Shown one piece after another: positions 6,101-14,255 of a stretch of DNA of 64,000 nt; the first letter of the stretch is position 1, and every line of letters starts with the position of its first letter. The notes under the pieces were generated by a model. That model ran no database searches and was not told the origin of the DNA. It saw nothing but the letters and a program-made list of their open reading frames with translations. Source of the DNA: Clostridium sp. AN503. GTDB lineage: Bacteria > Bacillota > Clostridia > Lachnospirales > Lachnospiraceae. Position numbers and translations under genes: made by a program. Location of the stretch: the NCBI RefSeq assembly GCF_040719375.1, contig NZ_JBFDTP010000002.1, positions 1,922,001 to 1,986,000 of the forward strand, read 5' to 3'.

Positions 6101-8560
6101 CTAGTTCTTTATCACCTCACGTGACAAAAATTTCAGAGCCTCGCCTTCCCGCACTACCTCAACTTCTTCTCCCGCGTGTACCGTACCGTCCAAAATAGCT
6201 TCCGCCAGCTTGTCTTCCAACTGGTTCTGGATGGCCCGGCGCAGGGGTCTTGCCCCGTATTTCTCGTCGTATCCCTTCTCTACCAGATATGCTTTTGCCT
6301 CCTCTGTAACATGGAGTGATAAGTCCATCTGGCGCAGGGTGCGCTTACAGATGCCGGTGAGCATGATATTTACGATCTCTTTCATATTCTCCTGGTTTAA
6401 CTGGTGGAATACGATGATCTCATCAATCCTGTTTAGGAACTCCGGCTTGAACAGGCGTTTTACTTCTTCCATAACGCGGTCCTTCATGAATTTGTACCGC
6501 TCTTTTGCGTCGTCACTGGATGCAAATCCCAGACGCTTCGGGGAGATGATATTTTCCGCTCCGGCGTTGGAGGTCATGATCAGGACTGTGTTTTTAAAAT
6601 CAATCTTCCGGCCCTGGGCATCGGTAATATGCCCGTCGTCCAAAACCTGCAGCAGGATATTGAATACATCCGGATGCGCTTTTTCGATCTCGTCAAACAG
6701 GATGACCGAATAGGGATTCCTGCGGACCTTCTCACTGAGCTGGCCGCCCTCCTCATATCCCACATATCCTGGCGGAGAACCGATCATCTTGGAAACGCTG
6801 TGCTTCTCCATATACTCCGACATATCTACACGGATCAAAGCATTCTCCGTTCCGAACATCGCCTCGGCAAGAGCTTTGCACAGTTCGGTCTTGCCCACGC
6901 CCGTGGGCCCCAAGAAGAGGAAGGAGCCAATGGGCCGTTTCGGGTCCTTTAGTCCTACCCTGCCGCGCCGGATCGCACGTGAGACAGCGCTGACCGCCTC
7001 CTCCTGCCCAACCACACGTTCATGAAGAATGGACTCCAGCTTCTTTAACCGCTCAGACTCCTCCTCTTCCAGCTTCCTTACCGGTATCTTAGTCCAGCCG
7101 GAAACCACATCGGCGATCTCACCCTCGCCTACCACCAGCTTCCGGGAAGTCTTCTCTTTCTGCCATTTGGCACGGATCTTCTCAATCTTCTCCCGTTTTT
7201 TCTCCTGTTTTCTCTTGATATCCCCGGCCTTTTCATATGCCTCTGCCTTGATCGCCGCTTCTTTCTGCTTCTCCAAGGCCTCGATATCTTTTTCCAGCTC
7301 CTTGATCTCAGCCGGTTCCACATAGGTGGTAAGGCGCGCCTTGGAGGACGCCTCATCGATTAAGTCAATGGCCTTATCCGGAAGGAACCGGTCGTTGATG
7401 TATCTGGCGGACAGCCGCACAGCCGCTGTCAGAGCCTCGTCCGTAATGGTCACCTTATGATGCTCTTCATATTTGGGCCGAAGTCCTTTTAAGATATTGA
7501 TGGAATGCTCCTCACCCGGTTCCTCAACTGTAACCGGCTGGAATCTGCGCTCCAGCGCCGCATCCTTCTCGATATATTTCCGGTACTCCTCGATGGTAGT
7601 CGCTCCGATCAGCTGGATCTCCCCTCGTGCCAGGGACGGCTTTAAGATATTGGACGCGTCAATGGCGCCCTCTGCGCCGCCTGCCCCTATGATCGTATGG
7701 ATCTCATCGATGAACAGCAGGACTTCCCCGTCCTCCTTCACCTCAGATAATACCTTTTTGATCCGCTCCTCGAATTCTCCGCGGTATTTGGAACCTGCCA
7801 CCATACCGGACAGATCCAGGGTAAGGACCCGCTTTTCCGCAATGATCTCCGGCACATCCCCGTCCGCGATCATCTGAGCCAGTCCTTCCACCACAGCCGT
7901 TCTTCCTACTCCCGGTTCTCCGATCAGGCACGGGTTATTCTTGGTCCGGCGGCTCAAGATCTGGATGACCCGCTGGATCTCCTGCTCTCTTCCGATAACC
8001 GGGTCCAGCTTGCCTTCCCGCGCCATGGCGGTCAGATCCCGGCTATAGCTGTTTAAGGTCGGCGTCGCCGCTCTTCCCCTACCGGTTTTTCCAGTCTGCA
8101 GTTCTTCCCTGTTGGCCGGTGCGTCCTCCCCCATGGCTGAGAGCAGCTCAATGTATAACTTCTGGATACTGACCCCCATCGTATTGAGGAGCCGCGCTGC
8201 CACACAGTCGCTGTCCCGGATCATGGCGATCAAAAGATGCTCTGTCCCAATGAGAGGCGCCTTGAACCGCACAGCTTCCCGGTAGCTGTTCTCCAGCACA
8301 CGGGTGGCGCTGGGCGTATAGGCGCTCCGCTCCGCCATACCTACGGACTGGTTCGGAGAGATCAACTGGCTGACCAAGTCCATCACCTTATCCGCCTTCA
8401 CGCCGCAGGCATCCATCACCTTCGCCGCTACGCCATCCCCCTCACGCAAAAGTCCGATCAGCAGATGCTCCGTGCCCACATAGCTGTGGCCCAGCTCCTC
8501 CGCCGAATCCACGGCGAGCCCGATCGCGGTCCTCGCCTGTTCAGTAAATCGATCTATCAT
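6101..8560 (-). CDS. clpC: ClpC-type AAA+ unfoldase with altered first Walker A
   Basis: 819 residues from the ATG at 8560, which follows AAGGAGG by 8 bp (an in-frame TTG just upstream is less likely). Layout matches ClpC: double Clp-N repeat (two GTEHLL motifs, whose Glu residues bind phosphoarginine in Bacillus ClpC), D1 AAA+ domain, middle coiled-coil (about 410-475), D2 AAA+ domain with Walker A GPTGVGKT (Lys558) and the LGF loop for ClpP binding. The D1 Walker A reads GEPGVGRT: Arg220 (codon 7901-7903, AGA) replaces the nearly invariant Lys. D1 Walker B (LLFIDEIH) and sensor residues look normal. It unfolds substrates for ClpP with the help of McsA/McsB, encoded directly upstream. A 55-bp gap to mcsB and the terminator downstream make it the last gene of the operon. 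Confidence 0.96.
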   Translation of the reverse strand: MIDRFTEQARTAIGLAVDSAEELGHSYVGTEHLLIGLLREGDGVAAKVMDACGVKADKVMDLVSQLISPNQSVGMAERSAYTPSATRVLENSYREAVRFKAPLIGTEHLLIAMIRDSDCVAARLLNTMGVSIQKLYIELLSAMGEDAPANREELQTGKTGRGRAATPTLNSYSRDLTAMAREGKLDPVIGREQEIQRVIQILSRRTKNNPCLIGEPGVGRTAVVEGLAQMIADGDVPEIIAEKRVLTLDLSGMVAGSKYRGEFEERIKKVLSEVKEDGEVLLFIDEIHTIIGAGGAEGAIDASNILKPSLARGEIQLIGATTIEEYRKYIEKDAALERRFQPVTVEEPGEEHSINILKGLRPKYEEHHKVTITDEALTAAVRLSARYINDRFLPDKAIDLIDEASSKARLTTYVEPAEIKELEKDIEALEKQKEAAIKAEAYEKAGDIKRKQEKKREKIEKIRAKWQKEKTSRKLVVGEGEIADVVSGWTKIPVRKLEEEESERLKKLESILHERVVGQEEAVSAVSRAIRRGRVGLKDPKRPIGSFLFLGPTGVGKTELCKALAEAMFGTENALIRVDMSEYMEKHSVSKMIGSPPGYVGYEEGGQLSEKVRRNPYSVILFDEIEKAHPDVFNILLQVLDDGHITDAQGRKIDFKNTVLIMTSNAGAENIISPKRLGFASSDDAKERYKFMKDRVMEEVKRLFKPEFLNRIDEIIVFHQLNQENMKEIVNIMLTGICKRTLRQMDLSLHVTEEAKAYLVEKGYDEKYGARPLRRAIQNQLEDKLAEAILDGTVHAGEEVEVVREGEALKFLSREVIKN

Positions 8561-8615
8561 CAATCAGTCCTCCTTGTTGTCTAATCGTAACTGTATCATA
8601 TCTCTACAGTGACTC

Positions 8616-9650
8616 CTAATCAATATCCGGCAGCTCCGCCCGCAGATAAGATGCGCGCGCCATATCCAGCTCCTCCTTGCCGAGGGGCCTGTCGGAAAGC
8701 TTCTGTAAGTTGGCCGGCTGGATCCCCAGCATCAGCCGGTACACCTGGCACGGTTCCTCTGTCTGGAAAATACCGTCGTCAAGTCCCCTCATAAGCTGTG
8801 ACAGGAACGTCATGGCATCCTTAAAAGACAGCCTTCTGGCGTATTTTAACACACCATAGGATTTATATGCTTCATCGGCGCATTCCAGACTATGTTTTTC
8901 CATCGCCATCCTGCGGACCTGCATCTCCTGGTTGGAAAGCTGAACGGCAACCCGTGTCACCAGATCCAGAATCTCTTTTTCACTGACTCCCAGAGTCTTC
9001 TGGTTGGACACCTCATAGAGGGCGCCGTAATTCTCACTGCCTTCCCCGTACACGCCCTTGACGATGGCGCCAAATCGCCCCATCTCCGTCACCAGGCCGC
9101 CGAACTTCTTTCCCATGGAAAGGCTGGGCAGATGAAGGATCACTGACGCACGAAGCCCGGTTCCCACATTGGTCGGAAAGGAGGTGAGATAACCGTACTT
9201 CTCATCAAAAGCATAGGTAAACCGTTCGTTGATATAGTCATCCATCCGGTCTGCCTGCTTCCACAGCTCCTCCAGATGCAGACCCGTGGACAGAGCCTGG
9301 AGGCGGATGTGATCCGTGCCGTTTAACACGATCCCTACATCCTCCTCGCCGGAGAGCACCAGCCCTGTGGGCGCCTTCCGGGATGCTATGGTGGAGTTGA
9401 ACACGCGGCGTTCCCTAAGCGCCTTCCGTTCCAGCTCCCCCAGCTCCTCCAGGTACGTGTATTCGTAATGTTTCCCATCCAGAGAGCCCAGATCGCGGAG
9501 CCCGTACTCCATGCGGTGTATCAGCTCCATCCCCTCCTTCGGGGTGAGCCTGGATGGAAATGCATACTGGTCCCAGTTGCGGACCAGGCGTACCCGGCTG
9601 CTGACAATACCGGGCCGCTCCCTGTCAACCTGCTCAAACCATTTTAACAT
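8616..9650 (-). CDS. mcsB: McsB-like protein arginine kinase homologue, probably inactive or altered
   Basis: 344 residues, near the family length. Overall similarity to McsB (phosphagen-kinase fold) is clear: SSRVRLVRN at 17-25, PTNVGTGLRASVILHLP at 159-175 and VYGEGSENYG. However, three hallmark positions differ. The NEEDH motif, whose first Glu is a catalytic base in phosphagen kinases, reads NGTDH at 110-114. The catalytic cysteine of TSCPTN is Phe158 (codon 9177-9179, TTT). The NIFQISN stretch reads ALYEVSN. McsB normally phosphorylates arginines on misfolded proteins and on CtsR for ClpCP. With these changes, kinase activity is doubtful and an adaptor role is possible (inference). The gene overlaps the end of mcsA by 7 bp. 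Confidence 0.9.
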   Translation of the reverse strand: MLKWFEQVDRERPGIVSSRVRLVRNWDQYAFPSRLTPKEGMELIHRMEYGLRDLGSLDGKHYEYTYLEELGELERKALRERRVFNSTIASRKAPTGLVLSGEEDVGIVLNGTDHIRLQALSTGLHLEELWKQADRMDDYINERFTYAFDEKYGYLTSFPTNVGTGLRASVILHLPSLSMGKKFGGLVTEMGRFGAIVKGVYGEGSENYGALYEVSNQKTLGVSEKEILDLVTRVAVQLSNQEMQVRRMAMEKHSLECADEAYKSYGVLKYARRLSFKDAMTFLSQLMRGLDDGIFQTEEPCQVYRLMLGIQPANLQKLSDRPLGKEELDMARASYLRAELPDID

Positions 9651-10297
9651 TCTCCGATTTCCTCTCTCAATTCTTTGATCATATCGCGGTAACGGGCCGC
9701 AGCCTCATATTCCTCCCGCTTCAGCGCCTCGTGGAGCCGTGCATCCAGGATCCGGATCTGCTCTGCTGTATCCGCCCCCTGACTGCCAGAACCGGTATCA
9801 GGAGACCCGCCGGGCGCTCCATGACCGGACGCTGTGCTGCCGGGTACTGCGCTCTCCTGCGCTGTGCCTCCGTCCGATTTCCCACGCTCCATGGCGGTCT
9901 GTCTCCCTGATGATTCATCCGGATTAAACTTAGGACGCTTGCCCTTGTGGGTATCGCTTCCCTGGAGCTGTTTGATATTGTCGCTGATCAACAGGTCAAA
10001 GACTCCGTAGCAGTCCGGGCATCCGAACCTGCTGTTCTTCACAAACTCCTCATAACTTGTCTTACAGGTGGGACACACCACCTGATGGGTATTCTCTTTT
10101 TCGTGGACATCTCCAACGCCCAAAAGCCCTGACAGCAGCTTTCCTAACGGGAAATCGCTGTCAAATATAGCCGAATACGGACCGAAATCCAGCTCCCTTG
10201 CACACTGGGCACAGAAATTATGTTCTTTTTTCACGCCGTTAACAATCTCGGTGTACTGGATGTTGGCCTCCCTGATCTTACAACGCTCACATAACAT
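9644..10297 (-). CDS. mcsA: McsA-like zinc-finger activator of McsB/ClpC
   Basis: 217 residues. Four CxxC pairs lie at the N-terminus (CERC, CAQC, CPTC, CPDC), as in McsA, and a UVR motif helix pair (about 178-215, DARLHEALKREEYEAAARYR) lies at the C-terminus. Between them is a Gly/Ser/Thr-rich linker of about 60 residues, which makes the protein longer than the usual 180. McsA activates McsB and acts as a ClpC adaptor. The stop codon lies inside mcsB, so the two are translationally coupled. The start follows GGAGG by 6 bp. Confidence 0.92.
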   Translation of the reverse strand: MLCERCKIREANIQYTEIVNGVKKEHNFCAQCARELDFGPYSAIFDSDFPLGKLLSGLLGVGDVHEKENTHQVVCPTCKTSYEEFVKNSRFGCPDCYGVFDLLISDNIKQLQGSDTHKGKRPKFNPDESSGRQTAMERGKSDGGTAQESAVPGSTASGHGAPGGSPDTGSGSQGADTAEQIRILDARLHEALKREEYEAAARYRDMIKELREEIGEC

Positions 10298-10356
10298 GGC
10301 AATCCTCCATCTGTTTTCCTCTCATCCTGCAAATCCGGGTTCGTCTGCATTTTTGA

Positions 10357-10740
10357 TTAGTCTCTGCACTTTCTGGTATAATAATCATATATTTCATCCA
10401 CCAGATTATGCACCTCACTGCGGCTCACATTTTTACAGATACTGTGGGCCAGCAGCACGGCCAGCTCTCCCTTAAGCTTCTCGATCGCTTCCATCTTATC
10501 TACATCCAGGGCGATCACAGCGCCGCGGCGGCGGTCCAGCTTGATGAACCCCTCCTGCTTCAATACAGAATATGCTTTATTTACCGTATGCATGTTGATC
10601 CCGATATTGTCCGCAAGCTGCCGGACCGACGGCAGGGAATCCCCTTCATGGATCCGTTCCGTCGCGATCCCGATGATGATCTGGTTCCGGAGCTGGATAT
10701 ATATGGCTTCCTCGCTCTCAAAATCAATTTTCAGTATCAT
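10357..10740 (-). CDS. GntR-family (YtrA subfamily) regulator heading the clpC operon
   Basis: 127 residues from the ATG at 10740, preceded by GGTGG; an ATG 12 bp upstream has no better site. The N-terminal winged helix is of GntR type (AIYIQLRNQIIIGIA, then SVRQLADNIGINMHTVNKAY), and the short tail of about 55 residues is typical of the YtrA subfamily rather than a large effector domain. It occupies the position of ctsR in the Bacillus operon: 59 bp upstream of mcsA, same strand, no visible terminator between. A perfect palindrome at the start site (10764-10788) is a likely operator, so it probably represses its own operon. It has no sequence resemblance to CtsR that I can see. Confidence 0.9.
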   Translation of the reverse strand: MILKIDFESEEAIYIQLRNQIIIGIATERIHEGDSLPSVRQLADNIGINMHTVNKAYSVLKQEGFIKLDRRRGAVIALDVDKMEAIEKLKGELAVLLAHSICKNVSRSEVHNLVDEIYDYYTRKCRD

Positions 10741-10763
10741 ATATTCCACCATCTTTCATCTTT

Positions 10764-10788
10764 ACTGTTATATAGTCAGTATAACAGT
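10764..10788. promoter_or_regulatory. Palindromic operator candidate for the GntR-type regulator
   Basis: A perfect inverted repeat of 9-bp arms, ACTGTTATA (10764-10772) and TATAACAGT (10780-10788), with 7 bp between. It abuts the -10 box (10789-10794) and covers the expected transcription start, about 25 bp before the regulator's start codon. Confidence 0.65.
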
Positions 10789-10816
10789 ATTATATCAAAA
10801 ACAGCGGCGAAGTCAA
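10789..10816 (-). promoter_or_regulatory. Promoter of the gntR-mcsA-mcsB-clpC operon
   Basis: Minus strand: TTGACT (10811-10816), 16-bp spacer, TATAAT (10789-10794). The -35 box lies in the loop of the preceding gene's terminator and overlaps that gene's stop codon (10813-10815). No CtsR heptad repeat (RGTCAAA) is visible nearby. Confidence 0.7.
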
Positions 10817-10827
10817 GTCGCCGCTGT
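10795..10827 (-). terminator. Terminator of the 2-hydroxyacid dehydrogenase gene
   Basis: Perfect 10-bp stem, ACAGCGGCGA (10801-10810) with 10818-10827, 7-base loop, then TTTTG on the minus strand. The stop codon of the gene falls in the loop. Confidence 0.8.
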
Positions 10828-11706
10828 CTTAAGATTTGCTAATACTTTTTCACTGAGCAGCACAAATGCCTGCCTGGTCCGTCCGGCGGATGCGTTGGCG
10901 CAGATCACGCCGGGATGGGAAAGCAGCTCCCCGGTCGGGTCTCCCAGAGCTCCCGCCGTATCGCAGACAAAGTAGTTGCCGCCCTGATCCAGCCAGTTTT
11001 TCAGTGCCGGGATCTCATGGGAGGGCCCGATGGAAGTGTTGAACAGGATCTTTCCATTGCCCAGAGCCTCAAACTCCTCCTGTCCCAGCAGGATCACATT
11101 CTTGTTCAGGCAGGTGAAGACCACGTCATTGTATTCCAAAAGCTCCTTCAAAGGCCGGTAGGCAAACCCGTCTGCCTCCCGCTCAGGCTTGCGGGTACGG
11201 CTGTAATAGGAAACCTCCGCGCCCATGAACTTCAGGGCATCCGCGATCATGCCGCCGGACACGCCAAGCCCGGCGATCCCCACCTTAAGGCCGGTGATCT
11301 CCTCCGGCAGCTCCTTCCACATGGGACGGTCATAGCCGTGGAGGAGACGTACCAGCTCGCACAGGACAAACTCTACCACGCCCCGGTCTCCGTAATCGCG
11401 GATCCCAAGGACCCGGATCCCCTTTTCGCGGGCAAATGCAATATCCACGTTGGCGCTCTCCTCCGAGTACAGGCTGCAGCACATGCCAATATAACGGACC
11501 TTGTCACAATGCTCCAGCACATACCGGTCGATCCGCGAGGTATAGCTCAAAAGCACTGCGTCCGCCTCACCGATCCTGCGGATGATCTCCTCATCGTCAC
11601 CGGGTACATCCGGGTACATCACAACCTCTTTCGCATAATCATATAACCGCTTCTCTGCCTCGTCCACAAGGCTTACCGGCTCAATAGCCACCAATTTTTC
11701 AAACAT
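10813..11706 (-). CDS. D-isomer-specific 2-hydroxyacid dehydrogenase family protein
   Basis: 297 residues. A Rossmann fold is marked by VGIAGLGVSGGMIADAL (about 141-157) with an SRTRKP stretch at the end of the second strand, the site that in this family chooses NADH or NADPH; Arg/Lys residues here hint at NADP but this is inference. The catalytic triad of the family is only partly recognisable (NTSIGPSHEIP in place of the usual NxxRGxxVD), so substrate and activity are uncertain. The protein is shorter than typical members (310-330). It is 53 bp downstream of an aspartate-dehydrogenase-like gene, with AGGAGGGG before the ATG, and is probably in the same operon. Its stop codon sits within its own terminator. 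Confidence 0.8.
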   Translation of the reverse strand: MFEKLVAIEPVSLVDEAEKRLYDYAKEVVMYPDVPGDDEEIIRRIGEADAVLLSYTSRIDRYVLEHCDKVRYIGMCCSLYSEESANVDIAFAREKGIRVLGIRDYGDRGVVEFVLCELVRLLHGYDRPMWKELPEEITGLKVGIAGLGVSGGMIADALKFMGAEVSYYSRTRKPEREADGFAYRPLKELLEYNDVVFTCLNKNVILLGQEEFEALGNGKILFNTSIGPSHEIPALKNWLDQGGNYFVCDTAGALGDPTGELLSHPGVICANASAGRTRQAFVLLSEKVLANLKTAAT

Positions 11707-11759
11707 GATCCTTCCCCTCCTGATTTGTGATCTGTTTCTATTTCAAACAACTGCCCTTC

Positions 11760-12578
11760 CTAAAATACGATCGGCGACACGATATTGCGCAGGACCGCCA
11801 CCATGCTCCAGCCAGCGATCTCACTGGTGCTGGAATAGATGTCCACAACCGCCTTCACCCCTGGGATCTCTGCTGTGATCTTGTGGTCGTCTCCAATAAA
11901 TTCAGGCACGCTGTAGATATCTACGCCTGTTTTTTCCGGCCCGGTGGTGGCAAGGGATGCTGCCACCGCCACATTCACCTTGGTGGGCAAAAGCCCGATG
12001 GCTTCCCTGGCATTACCGTGGAATACGTGGGTTTCCGACTCATCTTCCATCAAATGTTCCTCAAAAAGCGGCGTGTTCTTCAGGGATTTAGGGCCTTTGT
12101 GGGTCTCGATCCCGGAAACCGTGATCCCCTCAGCCCTGGCTCCGCCTGCCGCTGCCTGCCCCATCAGGGACACTGTTCGGAGGACATCAAAGCCGCCCAC
12201 CGCGCCGGAGGCAATATAGACCCTGGTGCCGTGCTGAGCCGCAGTCTGCCTGATCCGCTCGTAAAATTCCGTGTCTGCAAATGCTCCGATAGACAGCACG
12301 ACGAGACTGCTGCCGGAGGCCAGGATCTTCTCAGCAGAATCCTTTATCATCTGCACCGATGCCGCTTCTGTTATGTACTCCGGTTTCTGGGCCAGCAGCT
12401 CTTCTAAGCTTTTACAGGCCGGACAGCCCGCTTCCGCCGCCAGTTCTTTCGTGGTCTGCGGATTCCTTCCCATCACGCCTACGATCTCATATTCATCCAG
12501 AAATCCGTCCTTCCACGCCTTTACCACGACGCCGGACAGATATCCGCTTCCCAGGATTCCCAGTCTTTTCTTTCCCAT
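11760..12578 (-). CDS. Aspartate dehydrogenase-like (NadX/DUF108) oxidoreductase
   Basis: 272 residues with an N-terminal Rossmann motif (LGILGSGYLSG, 6-16) and a C-terminal domain ending in SEIAGWSMVAVLRNI, the pattern of the aspartate dehydrogenase domain family. IASGAVGGFDVLR corresponds to the conserved active-site segment of that family. Characterised relatives oxidise L-aspartate to iminoaspartate for NAD synthesis or amino-acid turnover; no nadA or nadC lies near, so the substrate may differ. It is the first gene of a probable two-gene operon with the 2-hydroxyacid dehydrogenase gene. GAGG lies 12 bp before the start. Confidence 0.8.
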   Translation of the reverse strand: MGKKRLGILGSGYLSGVVVKAWKDGFLDEYEIVGVMGRNPQTTKELAAEAGCPACKSLEELLAQKPEYITEAASVQMIKDSAEKILASGSSLVVLSIGAFADTEFYERIRQTAAQHGTRVYIASGAVGGFDVLRTVSLMGQAAAGGARAEGITVSGIETHKGPKSLKNTPLFEEHLMEDESETHVFHGNAREAIGLLPTKVNVAVAASLATTGPEKTGVDIYSVPEFIGDDHKITAEIPGVKAVVDIYSSTSEIAGWSMVAVLRNIVSPIVF

Positions 12579-12611
12579 GATCTATTTCCTCACTTTTTCT
12601 TTTCTATGTGG

Positions 12612-12649
12612 AAAAAGCCAGGCCCCGGCAGTTACCGTCCTGGCTTTTT
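12612..12649 (-). terminator. Terminator of the cell-surface gene pair
   Basis: Perfect 11-bp stem AAAAAGCCAGG (12612-12622) with 12639-12649. The T-rich flank serves the minus strand, just past the stop of the cohesin-type gene. The symmetrical A and T arms would allow termination in both directions. Confidence 0.8.
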
Positions 12650-12661
12650 ATCCCCTACAGC

Positions 12662-14209
12662 TTATTTATCATCATCCAGGTCGAAGACTTCAAAATCGTC
12701 GTCATCCTCGTCATAATCCGCCGCTTCCGGCATCTCCACAGCCGTCGCCGCAGCCGCTTCCATCGCCAGCTTTGCCTCAAGGCTCTGTTCTACGGCATCT
12801 GCCGGTACTGACCGGACCGGGATATGCTCCAGCTCCCCAGCCTCCTCTGGCAGATACTCCTCAGAATCGTACTCTTCTTCCTCGTACTCTTCCTCCTCGC
12901 CCATCATATAGCGCTCTTCTTTGCTGAGCTTTTTGCTGCCTGCTCCGCGGGAAGATCTGGAAGGCTTCTTCTCCGGCTCCATTTTATCCCGGTAAGCGTC
13001 TCTGCCGCCCTGGTTCCGCCTGGAAGCCATGGTCAGAGTGATGATCAGGATGATCAGCAGGACTACTGCAAATGCCATCGCCGCGATAGCGATCCATTTC
13101 ACCATGGTATAGTCGTCAATCAGGTCATTGTATTTCTGTGCTACATCTGTAAGATTCGGATCCACCGCTTCTGCACCGTCCTGGAAATATCTCTGGATGG
13201 TCTTATCCGCCATGTCATATCGGTAGAAGCCCTGGTTTCCGCTCTCACTCACGCCGTAAAGCACGCAGTAATCCGGCTGTCCGTCCGTCTGCGGGATCCA
13301 GCCCTGTACCTTGGTATCGCCGATGGTGATCGTGCTCTCCTTTAAGTTTGCAGGAGCCGCCACACCCTCTGGCAATGCGGTAATGCCAAGCTTGAACGGG
13401 GTCTTCGCCGCCTCTAACTGTGCCAATACCTCCAGATCCGCGCCTGCGGCCGCTGGCGCCGTCTCACCGGCTCCGGCATTCTCACCGCCCTCAACCTTGC
13501 TGACTGTGATCGTGTAATTCTTCACCGTAGTGCCGTCCTCTGCAGTAACACGGCAGACAACCGTATTGTCACCAGGCTGAAGCTCTGTACCACCCTCCAC
13601 AGCCACCGTAGCCTTATCACTGTTCGGCAGGGCTCCAATGGCAAGCTTTTCTGTCTCCAGACCTACGGTAACCGCATAATTCTCCACTGCCGGATCGAAT
13701 GCCGGCGTCAGTACGCCCGGTGAAACCTCCAGGGATTTCAGCAGGGCGTCATTGGAATAGCTGGCAGGAGCTGTGATGGTGATGGCAGAACTGCCCTGTT
13801 TATCCAGGGTAAGCATCTGGCCGTCCTCATCATAACCCTCCCATGAGGTGACGGTGATCTGGGTAGATCCCGCCTGCAGGGCTTTGAATTTCAGGGTGGA
13901 AGCGATCTCGGTCTTTCCCTCCATGCCGCTGGTCACACGCAGCGCTCCGGAGCCGCCGTTTACGTTCTCCGAGCCGCCTGTATATTCCAGCATATTGGCA
14001 TCATATGCCAGCATTACATTGGTATTCCCCAAAACATCCCCGCTGGTGGATGTAAACTTCATGGTGACGCTCACCTCGCCGCCCACCTCGGCGGACGGAT
14101 CTGAAAATGCGATCTTTGCATTCGCCGCAAAACTCTGGAACGGCACAGCCACAGCCATCAATATGACTACAGCCAGTCTCAGACAAACCTGTTTAAATTT
14201 CCTGTTCAT
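12662..14209 (-). CDS. Membrane-anchored surface protein with cohesin-like and cadherin-like domains
   Basis: 515 residues from the ATG at 14209 (AGGAG 8 bp upstream; the frame is open further up but without a better site). A signal peptide (AVVILMAVAVPFQSFAAN) precedes a cohesin-like beta sandwich (about 30-140: KIAFSDPSAEVGGEVSVTM). A cadherin-like beta-sandwich repeat follows (about 160-245, ending GTTVKNYTITVSK), then a less clear domain, a membrane span near residue 390 (AIAAMAFAVVLLIILIITL) and a highly acidic cytoplasmic tail (runs of Glu and Asp). It therefore faces outward with a charged inner tail. It lies 46 bp after a glucosaminidase gene that has a similar cadherin-like domain, so both probably work at the cell wall. 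Confidence 0.8.
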   Translation of the reverse strand: MNRKFKQVCLRLAVVILMAVAVPFQSFAANAKIAFSDPSAEVGGEVSVTMKFTSTSGDVLGNTNVMLAYDANMLEYTGGSENVNGGSGALRVTSGMEGKTEIASTLKFKALQAGSTQITVTSWEGYDEDGQMLTLDKQGSSAITITAPASYSNDALLKSLEVSPGVLTPAFDPAVENYAVTVGLETEKLAIGALPNSDKATVAVEGGTELQPGDNTVVCRVTAEDGTTVKNYTITVSKVEGGENAGAGETAPAAAGADLEVLAQLEAAKTPFKLGITALPEGVAAPANLKESTITIGDTKVQGWIPQTDGQPDYCVLYGVSESGNQGFYRYDMADKTIQRYFQDGAEAVDPNLTDVAQKYNDLIDDYTMVKWIAIAAMAFAVVLLIILIITLTMASRRNQGGRDAYRDKMEPEKKPSRSSRGAGSKKLSKEERYMMGEEEEYEEEEYDSEEYLPEEAGELEHIPVRSVPADAVEQSLEAKLAMEAAAATAVEMPEAADYDEDDDDFEVFDLDDDK

Positions 14210-14255
14210 ATATTCTCCTGTCTCTCTCATTGCTGTTTTATATTTTGGCCATCCA

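Noticed and set aside
10915..11646. 243-codon open frame on the plus strand
   Set aside because: It lies antisense to the 2-hydroxyacid dehydrogenase gene, has no ribosome binding site and no recognisable domain; it is a by-product of the GC-rich coding frame opposite.
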